Position numbers and translations under genes: made by a program
Origin: Sporosarcina sp. FSL W8-0480
GTDB lineage: Bacteria > Bacillota > Bacilli > Bacillales_A > Planococcaceae
NCBI RefSeq assembly: GCF_037963765.1
Contig: NZ_CP150166.1
Span: 1,433,501 to 1,497,500 of the forward strand
Direction: 5' to 3'
Length of the DNA stretch: 64,000 nt
Notes under the pieces: generated by a model
The model's input: only the letters and a program-made list of their open reading frames with translations
What the model was told of the DNA's origin: nothing
The model's database searches: none
Part shown: positions 34,924 through 43,223 of the stretch, piece by piece
Layout: each line of letters opens with the position of its first letter
How positions within the stretch are numbered: the first letter of the stretch is position 1

Positions 34924-36219
34924 ATGATTAATAGAATCGTATTAATATTAGTTGGCATTCTGCTCGTTTTGTCGGTCAACGCGACGATGGTGATTGCGGA
35001 ACCGGGTTCGAGTCCAAGTGCGAATTCAAGTACAAATCCGATTCCGAAACCGACTAATTTCTTGCCTTTTGAAAATAAGGAAGCAGGTAGAAACAGCAAT
35101 GCCTACATGCCTACATATAATCCATCATTGAATGATCGGGTGAATTTCATCAAAGAAATTTCAAATTACGCAAAGGAAGCAAGTGCCAAATGGGGCATTC
35201 CCGCAAGCGCAATCATCGGAATGGCAGCAATTGAGAGTGGATATGGCACGACAAGAATCGCAGTCAATGCGAATAATATATTTGGAATTAAAGTTTGGAC
35301 AACCAATCCAAGTCAAGGGTGGCAACTGAAAGGTCAACCTGATGAGAACAACGGGACGGTCCCAGTGTTATCAGACCTTGGCGTGGATCGGCTTATCTTT
35401 GATGAAACCAAAAGAGTAGATAATTGGTATCGCATGTTTTCAAGCCGGAAGGAAGCGGTTGAGTACTTGGCAGGAACTTTTCTTCTAAACCAAAGATACG
35501 GGTTTGCGAAAACGAATTATGAAACCAACTTGAACAAAGGCTGGAGTTATGAACGCGCATCCAAACAGTATATCTATGAAATTGCGAATGCCGGATATAA
35601 CCATCTTGGCGGTGATTACTATCGTAACGTAGTCAGCAAAATAATGGATGAATGGAATTTGTACGAGCAGGACGAGAAAACGTTCAAGGATATTCACGGA
35701 CATTGGGCACAACAAGAAATAGAGTTTTTGTCGGAAAAAGGTTGGATAGACGGATTCAATGATGGAACGTTCAAACCGAATGATAGTCTTACAAGAACGC
35801 AGGCCGCCAAAATTATCGGCAATTTCTTGGGATTGACGAAAACAACTGAACCACTCCACTTCAAAGACGTGCCTCCAAGCTTTTGGGGACATGATTCAGT
35901 CGTCTTAGTTGCACAGCATAAACTGATGAATGGTACGGGCAATGATCAATTCTCGCCCAACATGATTCTGACTCGGGCACAAATGGCACAAGTATTCTAC
36001 AATGCGGGTTTTTATTCCCAACCTGCAGAGAGTCATTTGGATTCATTCAGTGATGTCAAAAAAGACTACTGGGCCTCTATTCCAATTGAGACAATGAGGC
36101 AAGAAGGTATTATGACGGGATTTGGCAATGGAAGATTTGGTATCAATGACCCTATTTCGAGAGCCCAACTAGCAGCGGTAATCTATCGATTAGATCAAAA
36201 AGGTTGGAATAAAAAATAG
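34924..36219 (+). CDS. Secreted glucosaminidase with three SLH domains (autolysin)
   Basis: This 431-residue protein has a signal peptide (residues 1-~27, ending MVIA-EP), a short Ser/Pro linker, a glucosaminidase/LytG-type domain (~75-235) with IPASAIIGMAAIESGYGTT and NIFGIKVW, and three SLH domains (~250-430, e.g. GFNDGTFKPNDSLTRTQAAK). It should cut N-acetylglucosaminyl bonds in peptidoglycan while bound to the wall through SLH. The catalytic Glu is probably the one in AAIESGYGT. AAGGAGAG lies upstream of the ATG. It is a single-gene unit. Confidence 0.92.
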   Translation: MINRIVLILVGILLVLSVNATMVIAEPGSSPSANSSTNPIPKPTNFLPFENKEAGRNSNAYMPTYNPSLNDRVNFIKEISNYAKEASAKWGIPASAIIGMAAIESGYGTTRIAVNANNIFGIKVWTTNPSQGWQLKGQPDENNGTVPVLSDLGVDRLIFDETKRVDNWYRMFSSRKEAVEYLAGTFLLNQRYGFAKTNYETNLNKGWSYERASKQYIYEIANAGYNHLGGDYYRNVVSKIMDEWNLYEQDEKTFKDIHGHWAQQEIEFLSEKGWIDGFNDGTFKPNDSLTRTQAAKIIGNFLGLTKTTEPLHFKDVPPSFWGHDSVVLVAQHKLMNGTGNDQFSPNMILTRAQMAQVFYNAGFYSQPAESHLDSFSDVKKDYWASIPIETMRQEGIMTGFGNGRFGINDPISRAQLAAVIYRLDQKGWNKK

Positions 36220-36220
36220 A

Positions 36221-36266
36221 TTGTAAAGGTGCCTGTGCGGCGAGCAATTTCTTGCACAGGTACCTC
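36221..36266. repeat. GGTACC-family repeat, minimal copy
   Basis: TTGTAAAGGTGCCTGTGC and GCACAGGTACCTCAA face each other over a 13-15-base loop. It begins two bases after the stop of the glucosaminidase gene and ends just before the M50 gene's end, so it may act as the terminator for both convergent genes. Confidence 0.8.
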
Positions 36267-36279
36267 AACATTACATACT

Positions 36280-37464
36280 TCATCTTTTTTTTATTTTAGT
36301 GTACACAAGTAATCCTAACAGAATGGCAGTTTGTCCTATAAAAGCTATGGCATCCCAAAAGGCTGCTGGCGTCTTAGCCCCAAGTAAATTTGAAAAGACA
36401 TGTGAGTACGCATAATGAGCCTGTGGTAGGAAGTAAAAGACGATCAGACTTAATGTCAATAAAATACCGATCACATAAAATACGCTATACATACGTACAA
36501 TTCGTTGCTCACCATCGAAAGCCTCTGTATCAGTAGTATCACTTCCCAAAAATGGCAGCCATTTGCTTAAATACTGCTTGCCGCTCTCCATCAAGTTATA
36601 GCATCCTGTACTATTTTCAACGAAATAATAGACGTCTGTTTTCATATAGAAACAGCATTGATATAAGGTTTTTATAAAAATATCAAAGACGACTATACCT
36701 AAAATTCCTATTACAATAGCATTCGCTCCCGGAAAGAGGAGTTGAATTGAAAGCGCGATTACCATACAGATTTGTTCAAAAGACATTCCAGCAAAATAGA
36801 GGATATTTCTTTGCCTTGGCTTCAGTTTCCAAGCCGCAGTCAAGTCTGTTTCAAAAACGACAAAAATGAGCCTGTTTCCGATACCTAATTTTGCAGGTAA
36901 ATCATAGGACCGTATCGCCAAAACATGCCCGAACTCATGAATAACGATTAGGACAAGAGATATTGTCATGTATGTAAGGATATTTAACATCATCGAATCG
37001 AATAAAAATATATCTTTGTAATGAGGGAATAACGCTGGATTCCTCACGATAAGTAAAATATTGATTAACAGTAAAACAATATAAATCTTATTCGAAAATT
37101 GATTAAAAAAGAAACGTCCTACAGAGGCTGGTAGCCAAGTAAATCCATCCGCCGCCCGGCTTTTCCCTTTTCGAATGATTTTCTCTCCATCTACCTCTTG
37201 AACCAAGCCTAATTCGATAAGCTGTTCGCCGAATTCAATCATTTCGACGTCTTCATCGGGATACTTTTCCCGCAACTCCTTTTCGATTTCCCCTAAGGTT
37301 TGCCCACTATTCATCCGTTCGATTGCATCGATACAAATCAACGGCATTTCAAAGAAATCACCTGAAATAGGCTCTTCCACGATATAATTCTTCTTATCTT
37401 TTTGAATAGATAAAGGAAAAAGAGCGAACTTCGATAGTAACGTTACCTTCAAACTTAACCCCAC
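36280..37464 (-). CDS. M50-type membrane metalloprotease with a PqqD-like N-terminal region
   Basis: Of 394 residues, ~20-100 form a PqqD/winged-helix-like segment (ISGDFFEMPLICIDAIERM, then EFGEQLIELGLVQEV), as in RiPP-linked proteins that bind leader peptides. From ~125 on there are several membrane segments, the zinc motif HEFGH (176-180) and a second element, MKTDVYYFVENSTGCYNL, typical of M50 'peptide zinc metalloprotease' proteins. The GTG start has AGAGGG close by. It lies downstream of a 22-codon peptide gene and a terminator, so it may process or export that peptide. Substrate identity is inference. Confidence 0.8.
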   Translation of the reverse strand: MGLSLKVTLLSKFALFPLSIQKDKKNYIVEEPISGDFFEMPLICIDAIERMNSGQTLGEIEKELREKYPDEDVEMIEFGEQLIELGLVQEVDGEKIIRKGKSRAADGFTWLPASVGRFFFNQFSNKIYIVLLLINILLIVRNPALFPHYKDIFLFDSMMLNILTYMTISLVLIVIHEFGHVLAIRSYDLPAKLGIGNRLIFVVFETDLTAAWKLKPRQRNILYFAGMSFEQICMVIALSIQLLFPGANAIVIGILGIVVFDIFIKTLYQCCFYMKTDVYYFVENSTGCYNLMESGKQYLSKWLPFLGSDTTDTEAFDGEQRIVRMYSVFYVIGILLTLSLIVFYFLPQAHYAYSHVFSNLLGAKTPAAFWDAIAFIGQTAILLGLLVYTKIKKR

Positions 37465-37476
37465 CGCCCTCTAACT

Positions 37477-37508
37477 ATTAAAAATAGGATGCTATCACAA
37501 TAGCATCC
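37477..37508 (-). terminator. Terminator/attenuator between the CWWC peptide gene and the M50 gene
   Basis: On -, the stem GGATGCTAT with ATAGCATCC (loop TGTG) is followed by TATTTTT. It starts nine bases after the peptide stop codon. Partial termination here would give much more peptide mRNA than protease mRNA, a layout common for precursor peptides. Confidence 0.85.
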
Positions 37509-37516
37509 CATTCGTA

Positions 37517-37585
37517 TTAACCTTTTGGAAATAAGAAGCACCACCAACATGTTACTTTAACTTGCTTAAGTTTACGGATTTTCAT
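37517..37585 (-). CDS. 22-residue CWWC peptide, candidate signal or RiPP precursor
   Basis: The ATG at 37585 is preceded by AAAGGAGGG with eight bases between, one of the best ribosome binding sites in the window. The product starts with a basic half (MKIRKLKQVK) and ends in a hydrophobic half containing TCWWCFLFPKG. Its first codons overlap the last four of the HD-GYP gene in another frame, so it is translated from the same transcript. A terminator follows at once, then the PqqD-M50 gene. No signal peptide is present. Two Cys flanking two Trp could form a disulfide, thioether or metal site. I know no described family with this sequence; existence of the gene is likely, its role is inferred from layout. 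Confidence 0.75.
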   Translation of the reverse strand: MKIRKLKQVKVTCWWCFLFPKG

Positions 37586-38759
37586 GTCTGCGTCCCTCCT
37601 TTGGTGTATGATCTTTTAAATATTGTTTAGAGATTGTAATCCAATCTGGATACACTTGTTTAAAGACTTCCACCAATTTAGGATCGAATTGGGATCCTTT
37701 TCCTTCAAGTATTCGTTTATAAGCTTCTTCATAGGGAAGAGCGGGTCTGTAAGATCTTGTTGAAGTCATTGCGTCGAAGGCATCCGCAAGAGCCGTAATT
37801 CTCGCGGTAATAGGAGTTTCTTTGCCTACAAGTCCATCTGGGTAACCTTTACCATCCCATCTTTCATGGTGATGATAAACGACTGCGATATGATCGGCAA
37901 TACCTTCAACATCTTCGACTGCTTTTGCTCCTACAACTGGGTGAGTTTTAATCACCTCATACTCTTCATCTGTTAGTTTACCATACTTAGCCAATATTGT
38001 ATCAGGAATATTTACTTTTCCAATATCATGTAGTAAACATGCATAGTAAAAATGAGGTAATTCGGATTCTTTTACTTCCCCCGTTGCTTTAGCAAGACTC
38101 ATCGCATACTCTGCAACACGTTCACTATGTCCGCGCGTATAAGGGTCTTTTAACTCCAAGGTGGCAATAACTCCCTTTACCAACCCAGCCAATTGCTCAT
38201 CATAGGAAAGCGTCAATGCTTTCACGTAATTTAAAATGCGATGAAGGAGAATGTACGCTATACCAGCCAAAATAACAACAATTCCAACTGGGAATAATAT
38301 GACAGGATCTTGTATGAAAACGCCCACCAATAGATACTTCAGGACCAATCCAACTGTAACGAGATAAAAGAAACGTTTGTTAATAAAAATAGGTGAAAAC
38401 AATATAATGACTAACTCAACTAAGTTCCCGCTTGAATAGGTTTCTGAGCCTCCAAAGTAATAATAAATATCCGTGATTAGGTTGGTAACTAAATAAGTAA
38501 TGACAAGTATAAATTTTACACTATCCGGTTTTCCCTTTTTAAAGAAATAGATAGTAACAGGGATAAGACAAATGATGACAAGATGTTTTATAAAGCTTAA
38601 TAAATACCAAATCCCATCCGGAATTACATCCGCCATCCATGGTAAGAAAGGAAAGAGATTATAATAAATGATATCGTATAAAAAGAATACGATATAAAAC
38701 AATGCCATAAATAAAACAGTAGCCTTTTTTTCTTCATGTAATAGGGATGTATTTTTCAT
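37572..38759 (-). CDS. Membrane-anchored HD-GYP cyclic-di-GMP phosphodiesterase
   Basis: This 395-residue protein has six or so N-terminal membrane segments (residues ~12-178) with short loops, a short helical linker, then an intact HD-GYP domain. Visible motifs are LLHDIGKVNIP (HD at 244-245), THPVVGA, YHHHERWDGKGYPDGL (GYP ~305-307) and DAFDAMTSTRSYR. It should hydrolyse c-di-GMP in response to a membrane or extracellular cue. The membrane part resembles sensor modules without a known ligand domain. It is the first gene of the unit with the CWWC peptide and the M50 protease; a weak ribosome binding site (GTGGTGAAA) precedes the ATG. Confidence 0.88.
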   Translation of the reverse strand: MKNTSLLHEEKKATVLFMALFYIVFFLYDIIYYNLFPFLPWMADVIPDGIWYLLSFIKHLVIICLIPVTIYFFKKGKPDSVKFILVITYLVTNLITDIYYYFGGSETYSSGNLVELVIILFSPIFINKRFFYLVTVGLVLKYLLVGVFIQDPVILFPVGIVVILAGIAYILLHRILNYVKALTLSYDEQLAGLVKGVIATLELKDPYTRGHSERVAEYAMSLAKATGEVKESELPHFYYACLLHDIGKVNIPDTILAKYGKLTDEEYEVIKTHPVVGAKAVEDVEGIADHIAVVYHHHERWDGKGYPDGLVGKETPITARITALADAFDAMTSTRSYRPALPYEEAYKRILEGKGSQFDPKLVEVFKQVYPDWITISKQYLKDHTPKEGRRHENP

Positions 38760-38771
38760 TTTTTCACCACA

Positions 38772-39000
38772 CTACTCATGAAGAGGTGTTCTATCGTTAA
38801 AATAGGCGAGGATGATGCTGAATGCTCCATGATGACTAGCTTCCTTTGTAATGAATTTTTCTATATCCTTTATTTTATCGGCCATATTTAATAAATATGA
38901 AGTGTTTTGTCCAACTTCAGGATATATGAAATAACCGATAGATACTATTATATCTGGTTTTCCGGATGCTCCGCAATGTCTTTAAGGAACTTTAAAAAAG
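38772..39000 (-). pseudogene. GGDEF-domain (diguanylate cyclase) remnant
   Basis: Read on -, one frame gives FLKDIAEHPENQI and then stops, while the next frame continues as IIVSIGYFIYPEVGQNTSYLL and NMADKIKDIEKF to a TAG at 38772-38774. This is the usual end of a GGDEF domain (HPENxIxVSIGxxxxP...ADK), with a frameshift and the rest of the gene gone. It accounts for most of the 303-base gap between the HD-GYP gene and the next + gene. It is too short to function. Confidence 0.65.
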
Positions 39001-39062
39001 CGAAATATTAGAAGGATTTGATGCTTTTTTGTAGAATGGAGAATATGAAAGGGGAGGCTGTT

Positions 39063-39308
39063 ATGATGAATGAAGAAGTGAAGAAACTATCGGATATGCT
39101 GTTGCAAAGTCTTTATGATTATCACTTTGCCACTAACGGGGGAAGTTATAACTTACCGAAAGCGATGTTGAATGCTGATCTAAATAGCAAGTTGGCGATT
39201 GACCACCTTCTTGAAGCGGGTTATGCGACTGATAGCGGGCAAGGGACGGATCATCTTGTTTTGGCAATCACGGAACAAGGCATGGAGTATATTAAAAAAA
39301 ATAAATAA
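39063..39308 (+). CDS. Small winged-helix-like protein, unknown function
   Basis: This 81-residue protein begins MMNEEVKKLSDMLLQSLYDY and ends with HLVLAITEQGMEYIKKNK, the pattern of small winged-helix proteins in which a recognition helix (SKLAIDHLLEAGYA) is followed by a wing. GGGGAGG lies upstream of the paired ATGs at 39063 and 39066. It stands alone and ends at a terminator. I do not recognise a named family. Confidence 0.75.
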   Translation: MMNEEVKKLSDMLLQSLYDYHFATNGGSYNLPKAMLNADLNSKLAIDHLLEAGYATDSGQGTDHLVLAITEQGMEYIKKNK

Positions 39309-39323
39309 GATTCGACTCTTATA

Positions 39324-39360
39324 GACCGTCTAATGTTTGCCACATTGGTCGGTCTTTTTA
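39324..39360 (+). terminator. Terminator after the small winged-helix gene
   Basis: An imperfect stem GACCG...CGGTC encloses AATGT...ACATT, followed by TTTTT. Confidence 0.75.
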
Positions 39361-39398
39361 CGAAATTGGTGGTTAAAATACAAAAGGAGAGTTCTTTT

Positions 39399-40544
39399 AT
39401 GGCTGGTGTGATTATCGCTTTTATCATTATTCTTTCTATCTATGGAAGTGCAAATTATTATATCGCAAGAAAAACCTATCATTGGCTTCGTTTGGTTTTT
39501 CCTACTATACATCCAAAACTTTACATAGGAATTTACATATTCATCGCTTCTTCAATCATACTCGCTTTTTTACCATTGCCTTCCGTCGTGAAAGGTGTAT
39601 TGTCTTGGATTAGCGCTTATTGGATGGGGGTTTTTGTATACCTTCTTCTATTTATTGTGCTTGCTAATCTGATTTTATTAACAGGCAGGTTATTGAAATT
39701 AATTGCAAAACCAATCCCGCGAAACATCCATCTTTACGCAGGTTTAACTGTGTTTTTACTGACTACAATCGTCGTCAGCTATGGTATCTACAATGCAACC
39801 CAGATTAAAAATGTTTCTTACGATATTCAAATAAAAGGAGATCAATTACCAGAAGACATCCATATGGTCTTAATTAGTGATCTTCATCTTGGTGCCATCA
39901 ATTCCGAAAAGCGTATTAAAAGCATTGTGGAAAATATAAATTCCCTTGAACCCGACATTGTTACGATAGCTGGTGATCTATTCAACGACGATTATAACGC
40001 GATAAAAAATCCGGAAAAAGCCATTGAATTACTGAAAAGCATTCAGACGAAGTATGGCGTATTTGCAAGCTTGGGAAACCATGATGGGGGAGAGACTTTT
40101 GATGAAATGGTACGCTTCCTTGAAAAGAGCAATATAACACTTCTGAATGATGAGCATGTGATCATCGATGACAAGTTAATATTGGTTGGACGGTTGGATC
40201 CATCGCCAATCGGAGGTTTCGGCGGGTTACAACGAAAAGATATCATAGAAATTTTAGCGCCGATAGAAGATATAGACCTTCCTATTGTCGTCATGGATCA
40301 TACTCCTTCCAAACTTGAACTATATGAGGAAGATATTGATTTATTGCTTGCTGGACATACACATAGGGGACAACTATTTCCGGGCAGCTTAATCACAAAT
40401 GCAATTTTCGAAGTGGATTACGGACATTATCAAAAGAGCGCAACCAGTCCGCACGTTATCGTAACATCTGGCGTCGGGACATGGGGGATGCCGATGCGAG
40501 TCGGAACGAATAATGAAATTGTAAGTATCAATTTGCGTAGATGA
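39399..40544 (+). CDS. Membrane-anchored metallophosphoesterase (YkuE/YaeI-like)
   Basis: This 381-residue protein has four N-terminal membrane segments (residues ~5-145) and a calcineurin-like phosphoesterase domain. Metal motifs are ISDLHLG, AGDLFND, GNHDGG and AGHTHRGQLFPG. Relatives include UDP-diacylglucosamine pyrophosphatases and uncharacterised YkuE-type enzymes; the substrate here cannot be told. The ATG at 39399 follows AAAGGAGAG; the open frame runs further upstream into the terminator of the preceding gene, which argues against a longer protein. Confidence 0.88.
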   Translation: MAGVIIAFIIILSIYGSANYYIARKTYHWLRLVFPTIHPKLYIGIYIFIASSIILAFLPLPSVVKGVLSWISAYWMGVFVYLLLFIVLANLILLTGRLLKLIAKPIPRNIHLYAGLTVFLLTTIVVSYGIYNATQIKNVSYDIQIKGDQLPEDIHMVLISDLHLGAINSEKRIKSIVENINSLEPDIVTIAGDLFNDDYNAIKNPEKAIELLKSIQTKYGVFASLGNHDGGETFDEMVRFLEKSNITLLNDEHVIIDDKLILVGRLDPSPIGGFGGLQRKDIIEILAPIEDIDLPIVVMDHTPSKLELYEEDIDLLLAGHTHRGQLFPGSLITNAIFEVDYGHYQKSATSPHVIVTSGVGTWGMPMRVGTNNEIVSINLRR

Positions 40545-40640
40545 TTAAATGTATAACGTGGACAAGAATTTGTTTTAGTATTCCAAATAGATTAATATAT
40601 TGATAGGGTGTTGTTTAAAAAAGGGAAAAGGGGCGAAGAA

Positions 40641-42446
40641 ATGATCAGTGTAAAGAAAAAGTATTCTATTGAACAATTCATCAGTTGTGAAAGTTTAGTT
40701 GGGGTATCAATATCGCCAGATGACGACAAGATCTTAGTTGGAAGTGATCGTTCGGGTGTTTATAATACGTATGCGATTTCCCGAACAGGAAACGATGTTG
40801 AGCAATTAACACACTCACATGATAATTACATGATACCGGTTGGTTATTTTCCGGATGGACGCAGCTTTATGTTCAGAAGTGATCAAGGTGGGAATGAAAT
40901 AACACATCTGTATATGCAATCTGAAGATGGGTCGAGGATCGATCTTACTTTAGGCAAAGAAGAGAAAGCGGAGTTTCACCGTTGGAGTCGGGATGATAAG
41001 CATTTCTTTTATCAATCCAATGTTAGGGATCCACGATTTATGGATTTATATGAGATGGATATTGAAACGCAAAAACCAAATCTATTGTTTAAAAATGAAG
41101 ATGGCTATTATGTTTCGGCGATTTCACATGATAAAAAATATATTGCCTTACACAAGCCGCGGACATCGAATGATTCGGATATGTTCATCTACACAGTTGA
41201 GGATGGTGTGAAACATTTATCCGCTCATGAGGGTGATGTTCAATATCAACCAGTCGCATTTGACTTGGATTCAACTCATTTATATTATTTGACGGATGAA
41301 GACCATGAGTTTCTATACTTAAAACGACTTTGCCTCTCGTCAGGGAACAGCGAAGTTGTCGCGAAGGAAAATTGGGATATCTTAACTGCCCGTTTTTCAC
41401 CTAATCATAAATACCTTTACTATTATGTAAATAATGACGGGAAAATCGATGTGAAATTGATCGAGTCGGAAACAGGGGAGTATGTTGAAATAGCAAATTT
41501 TCCGGAGGGGCAAATTAGCGGCTTATCAATTTCAAAAAGCGAACGGTATATGGCGTTTTTAGTAAACCGCTCAACAGCGCCTGCAAATCTATATGTGTAC
41601 GATTTTGAAGAAAAGGAATTAAGTTGCTTAACAAATACACTAAATCCTGAGATTGACGAGAACGACCTTGTGAATGCGAAAGTTGTTCATTACCCTTCAT
41701 TCGACGGACTTGAAATCCCTGCCATTTATTATGAGCCTCATCTTGAAGATGGTGAAAAAGCACCTGCACTCATTTGGGTGCATGGTGGTCCAGGTGGCCA
41801 GTCGACAGTCGATTTCAGCCCGATGATCCAGTATTTGGTGAATCACGGATATGCGGTCCTTGCTGTGAACAACCGTGGAAGCTCCGGCTATGGAAAAACG
41901 TTTTTCAAGGCTGCTGATTTAAAGCATGGTGAAGTTGACTTGGCTGATTGTATTGAAGGGAAGAAGTTCTTAATTGGGACAGGACGGATCGATGAAAACC
42001 GGATTGGGATTATCGGGGGAAGTTACGGCGGCTTTATGACACTCGCTGCCCTCGCATTCCAACCTGAGTCGTTTGAAGTCGGAGTAAATATATTCGGGGT
42101 CTCGAACTGGGAGCGAACGCTAAAGAGCATTCCGCCATGGTGGGAAGCGATGCGTGAATTGTTATACAAGAAAATCGGCGATCCTTATACACAGACCGAG
42201 TATATCCGCAGCATCTCGCCTTTGTTCCATGCCGAGAAAATTAACAAGCCGTTAATGGTCCTGCAAGGTGCAAACGATCCTCGAGTGTTGCAAGTCGAGT
42301 CTGATGATATTGTCGAAAAGGTAAAAGAAAATGGTGTTCCTGTCGAGTACATCATTTTTGAAGATGAAGGACATGGCTTTACAAAACGTGAAAACCAAAT
42401 TAAAGGCTACCGAGCCATCCGCGAATTTTTGGATACGTATTTGTAA
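40641..42446 (+). CDS. S9-family prolyl oligopeptidase (acylaminoacyl-peptidase type)
   Basis: This 601-residue protein has an N-terminal beta-propeller with TolB/WD-like repeats (residues ~1-340) and a C-terminal alpha/beta hydrolase. The nucleophile is in GGSYGGF (Ser at about 461), the Asp in QGANDPRV and the His in EDEGHGF. It should cut short peptides in the cytoplasm, as no signal peptide is seen. AAAAGGGGCGAAG precedes the ATG; a GTG 33 bases earlier is in frame without a better site. It ends at a terminator. Confidence 0.92.
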   Translation: MISVKKKYSIEQFISCESLVGVSISPDDDKILVGSDRSGVYNTYAISRTGNDVEQLTHSHDNYMIPVGYFPDGRSFMFRSDQGGNEITHLYMQSEDGSRIDLTLGKEEKAEFHRWSRDDKHFFYQSNVRDPRFMDLYEMDIETQKPNLLFKNEDGYYVSAISHDKKYIALHKPRTSNDSDMFIYTVEDGVKHLSAHEGDVQYQPVAFDLDSTHLYYLTDEDHEFLYLKRLCLSSGNSEVVAKENWDILTARFSPNHKYLYYYVNNDGKIDVKLIESETGEYVEIANFPEGQISGLSISKSERYMAFLVNRSTAPANLYVYDFEEKELSCLTNTLNPEIDENDLVNAKVVHYPSFDGLEIPAIYYEPHLEDGEKAPALIWVHGGPGGQSTVDFSPMIQYLVNHGYAVLAVNNRGSSGYGKTFFKAADLKHGEVDLADCIEGKKFLIGTGRIDENRIGIIGGSYGGFMTLAALAFQPESFEVGVNIFGVSNWERTLKSIPPWWEAMRELLYKKIGDPYTQTEYIRSISPLFHAEKINKPLMVLQGANDPRVLQVESDDIVEKVKENGVPVEYIIFEDEGHGFTKRENQIKGYRAIREFLDTYL

Positions 42447-42451
42447 ATAGC

Positions 42452-42489
42452 AAAACTCCAGTGCGATTATACTGCACTGGAGTTTTCTT
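42452..42489 (+). terminator. Terminator after the S9 peptidase gene
   Basis: A 12-13-bp stem (AAAACTCCAGTGC with GCACTGGAGTTTT) is followed by CTTGTT. Confidence 0.85.
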
Positions 42490-42527
42490 GTTAAGGTACC
42501 TGTGCGGCACACTATTCAGTCAATTAC
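42488..42527. repeat. GGTACC-family repeat, left half only
   Basis: TTGTTAAGGTACCTGTGCGG and the following CACACTATTCAGTCAATT closely match the first 38 bases of the copy at 34575. No matching right end is nearby. It runs into the 3' end of the next gene on the - strand. Confidence 0.8.
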
Positions 42528-43094
42528 CTCTACATTGATTATCGTTTTTGTTTGCTCCAAATATGTGAATCGGTAAATTTCTCCTTTGTATATCTTGTAA
42601 TTCCTCTGATGGAGTGTCAATTGGCCCGCGTCGGTGTCAATCAATACGATCCTTGATGGAAGTCTGCCCCTATAAACATCCGTAACGAAAAGCTCTTTTA
42701 CTTGCCATTCTTGATTAGAATAACTCTGCATATCCTTTATCGATTTATTCGTTTCATTGACGCTGAAAATCAGGATAAACCCAGTGATTATCAAGGTGAA
42801 TATCCCACCAATAGCAAATTTGATAACCGAAGATCTTTTGATATTCATAGGGTTTTTAATGACGATCACAAAGAAGAGATATAGGAAAAACGAACATAGT
42901 GTCAGAGCAGCGGCATACAAGAGGGATGTGCCGATAAAGTCGAGAACGAATAATTTGTAGAGATCATTTACAATCCTTTTCGATGTGACTACAATAGATC
43001 CTGTTAGCGCAAAAATTGCGCAGATGATTAAAAAGCGGAATATTATTTTTAACCGTTTTTCTTTTTGGTCATTCTGTAATGATGGTTTTCTCAT
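42516..43094 (-). CDS. Membrane protein of unknown function
   Basis: This 192-residue protein has three hydrophobic segments (residues ~18-38, ~55-78 and ~95-115) and then an extracytoplasmic-looking C-terminal domain with YSNQEWQVKELFVTDVYRGR. I do not recognise the family. The ATG at 43094 lies behind GGGAGGTTAAGG; an upstream GTG at 43115 would put that site inside the gene. Its last codons and stop lie within a GGTACC-family half element, so the C terminus may have been changed by that repeat. Confidence 0.75.
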   Translation of the reverse strand: MRKPSLQNDQKEKRLKIIFRFLIICAIFALTGSIVVTSKRIVNDLYKLFVLDFIGTSLLYAAALTLCSFFLYLFFVIVIKNPMNIKRSSVIKFAIGGIFTLIITGFILIFSVNETNKSIKDMQSYSNQEWQVKELFVTDVYRGRLPSRIVLIDTDAGQLTLHQRNYKIYKGEIYRFTYLEQTKTIINVEVID

Positions 43095-43223
43095 GAACCT
43101 TAACCTCCCATTCACTATTCAACTTAGCACGGTGATGTACCAATAAATTGATTAAATAGGTTAATGGTGAGTACGAATGGGTTGGGTTAAAGTTTCATAA
43201 GAACTGATTTCATTCACATATAC

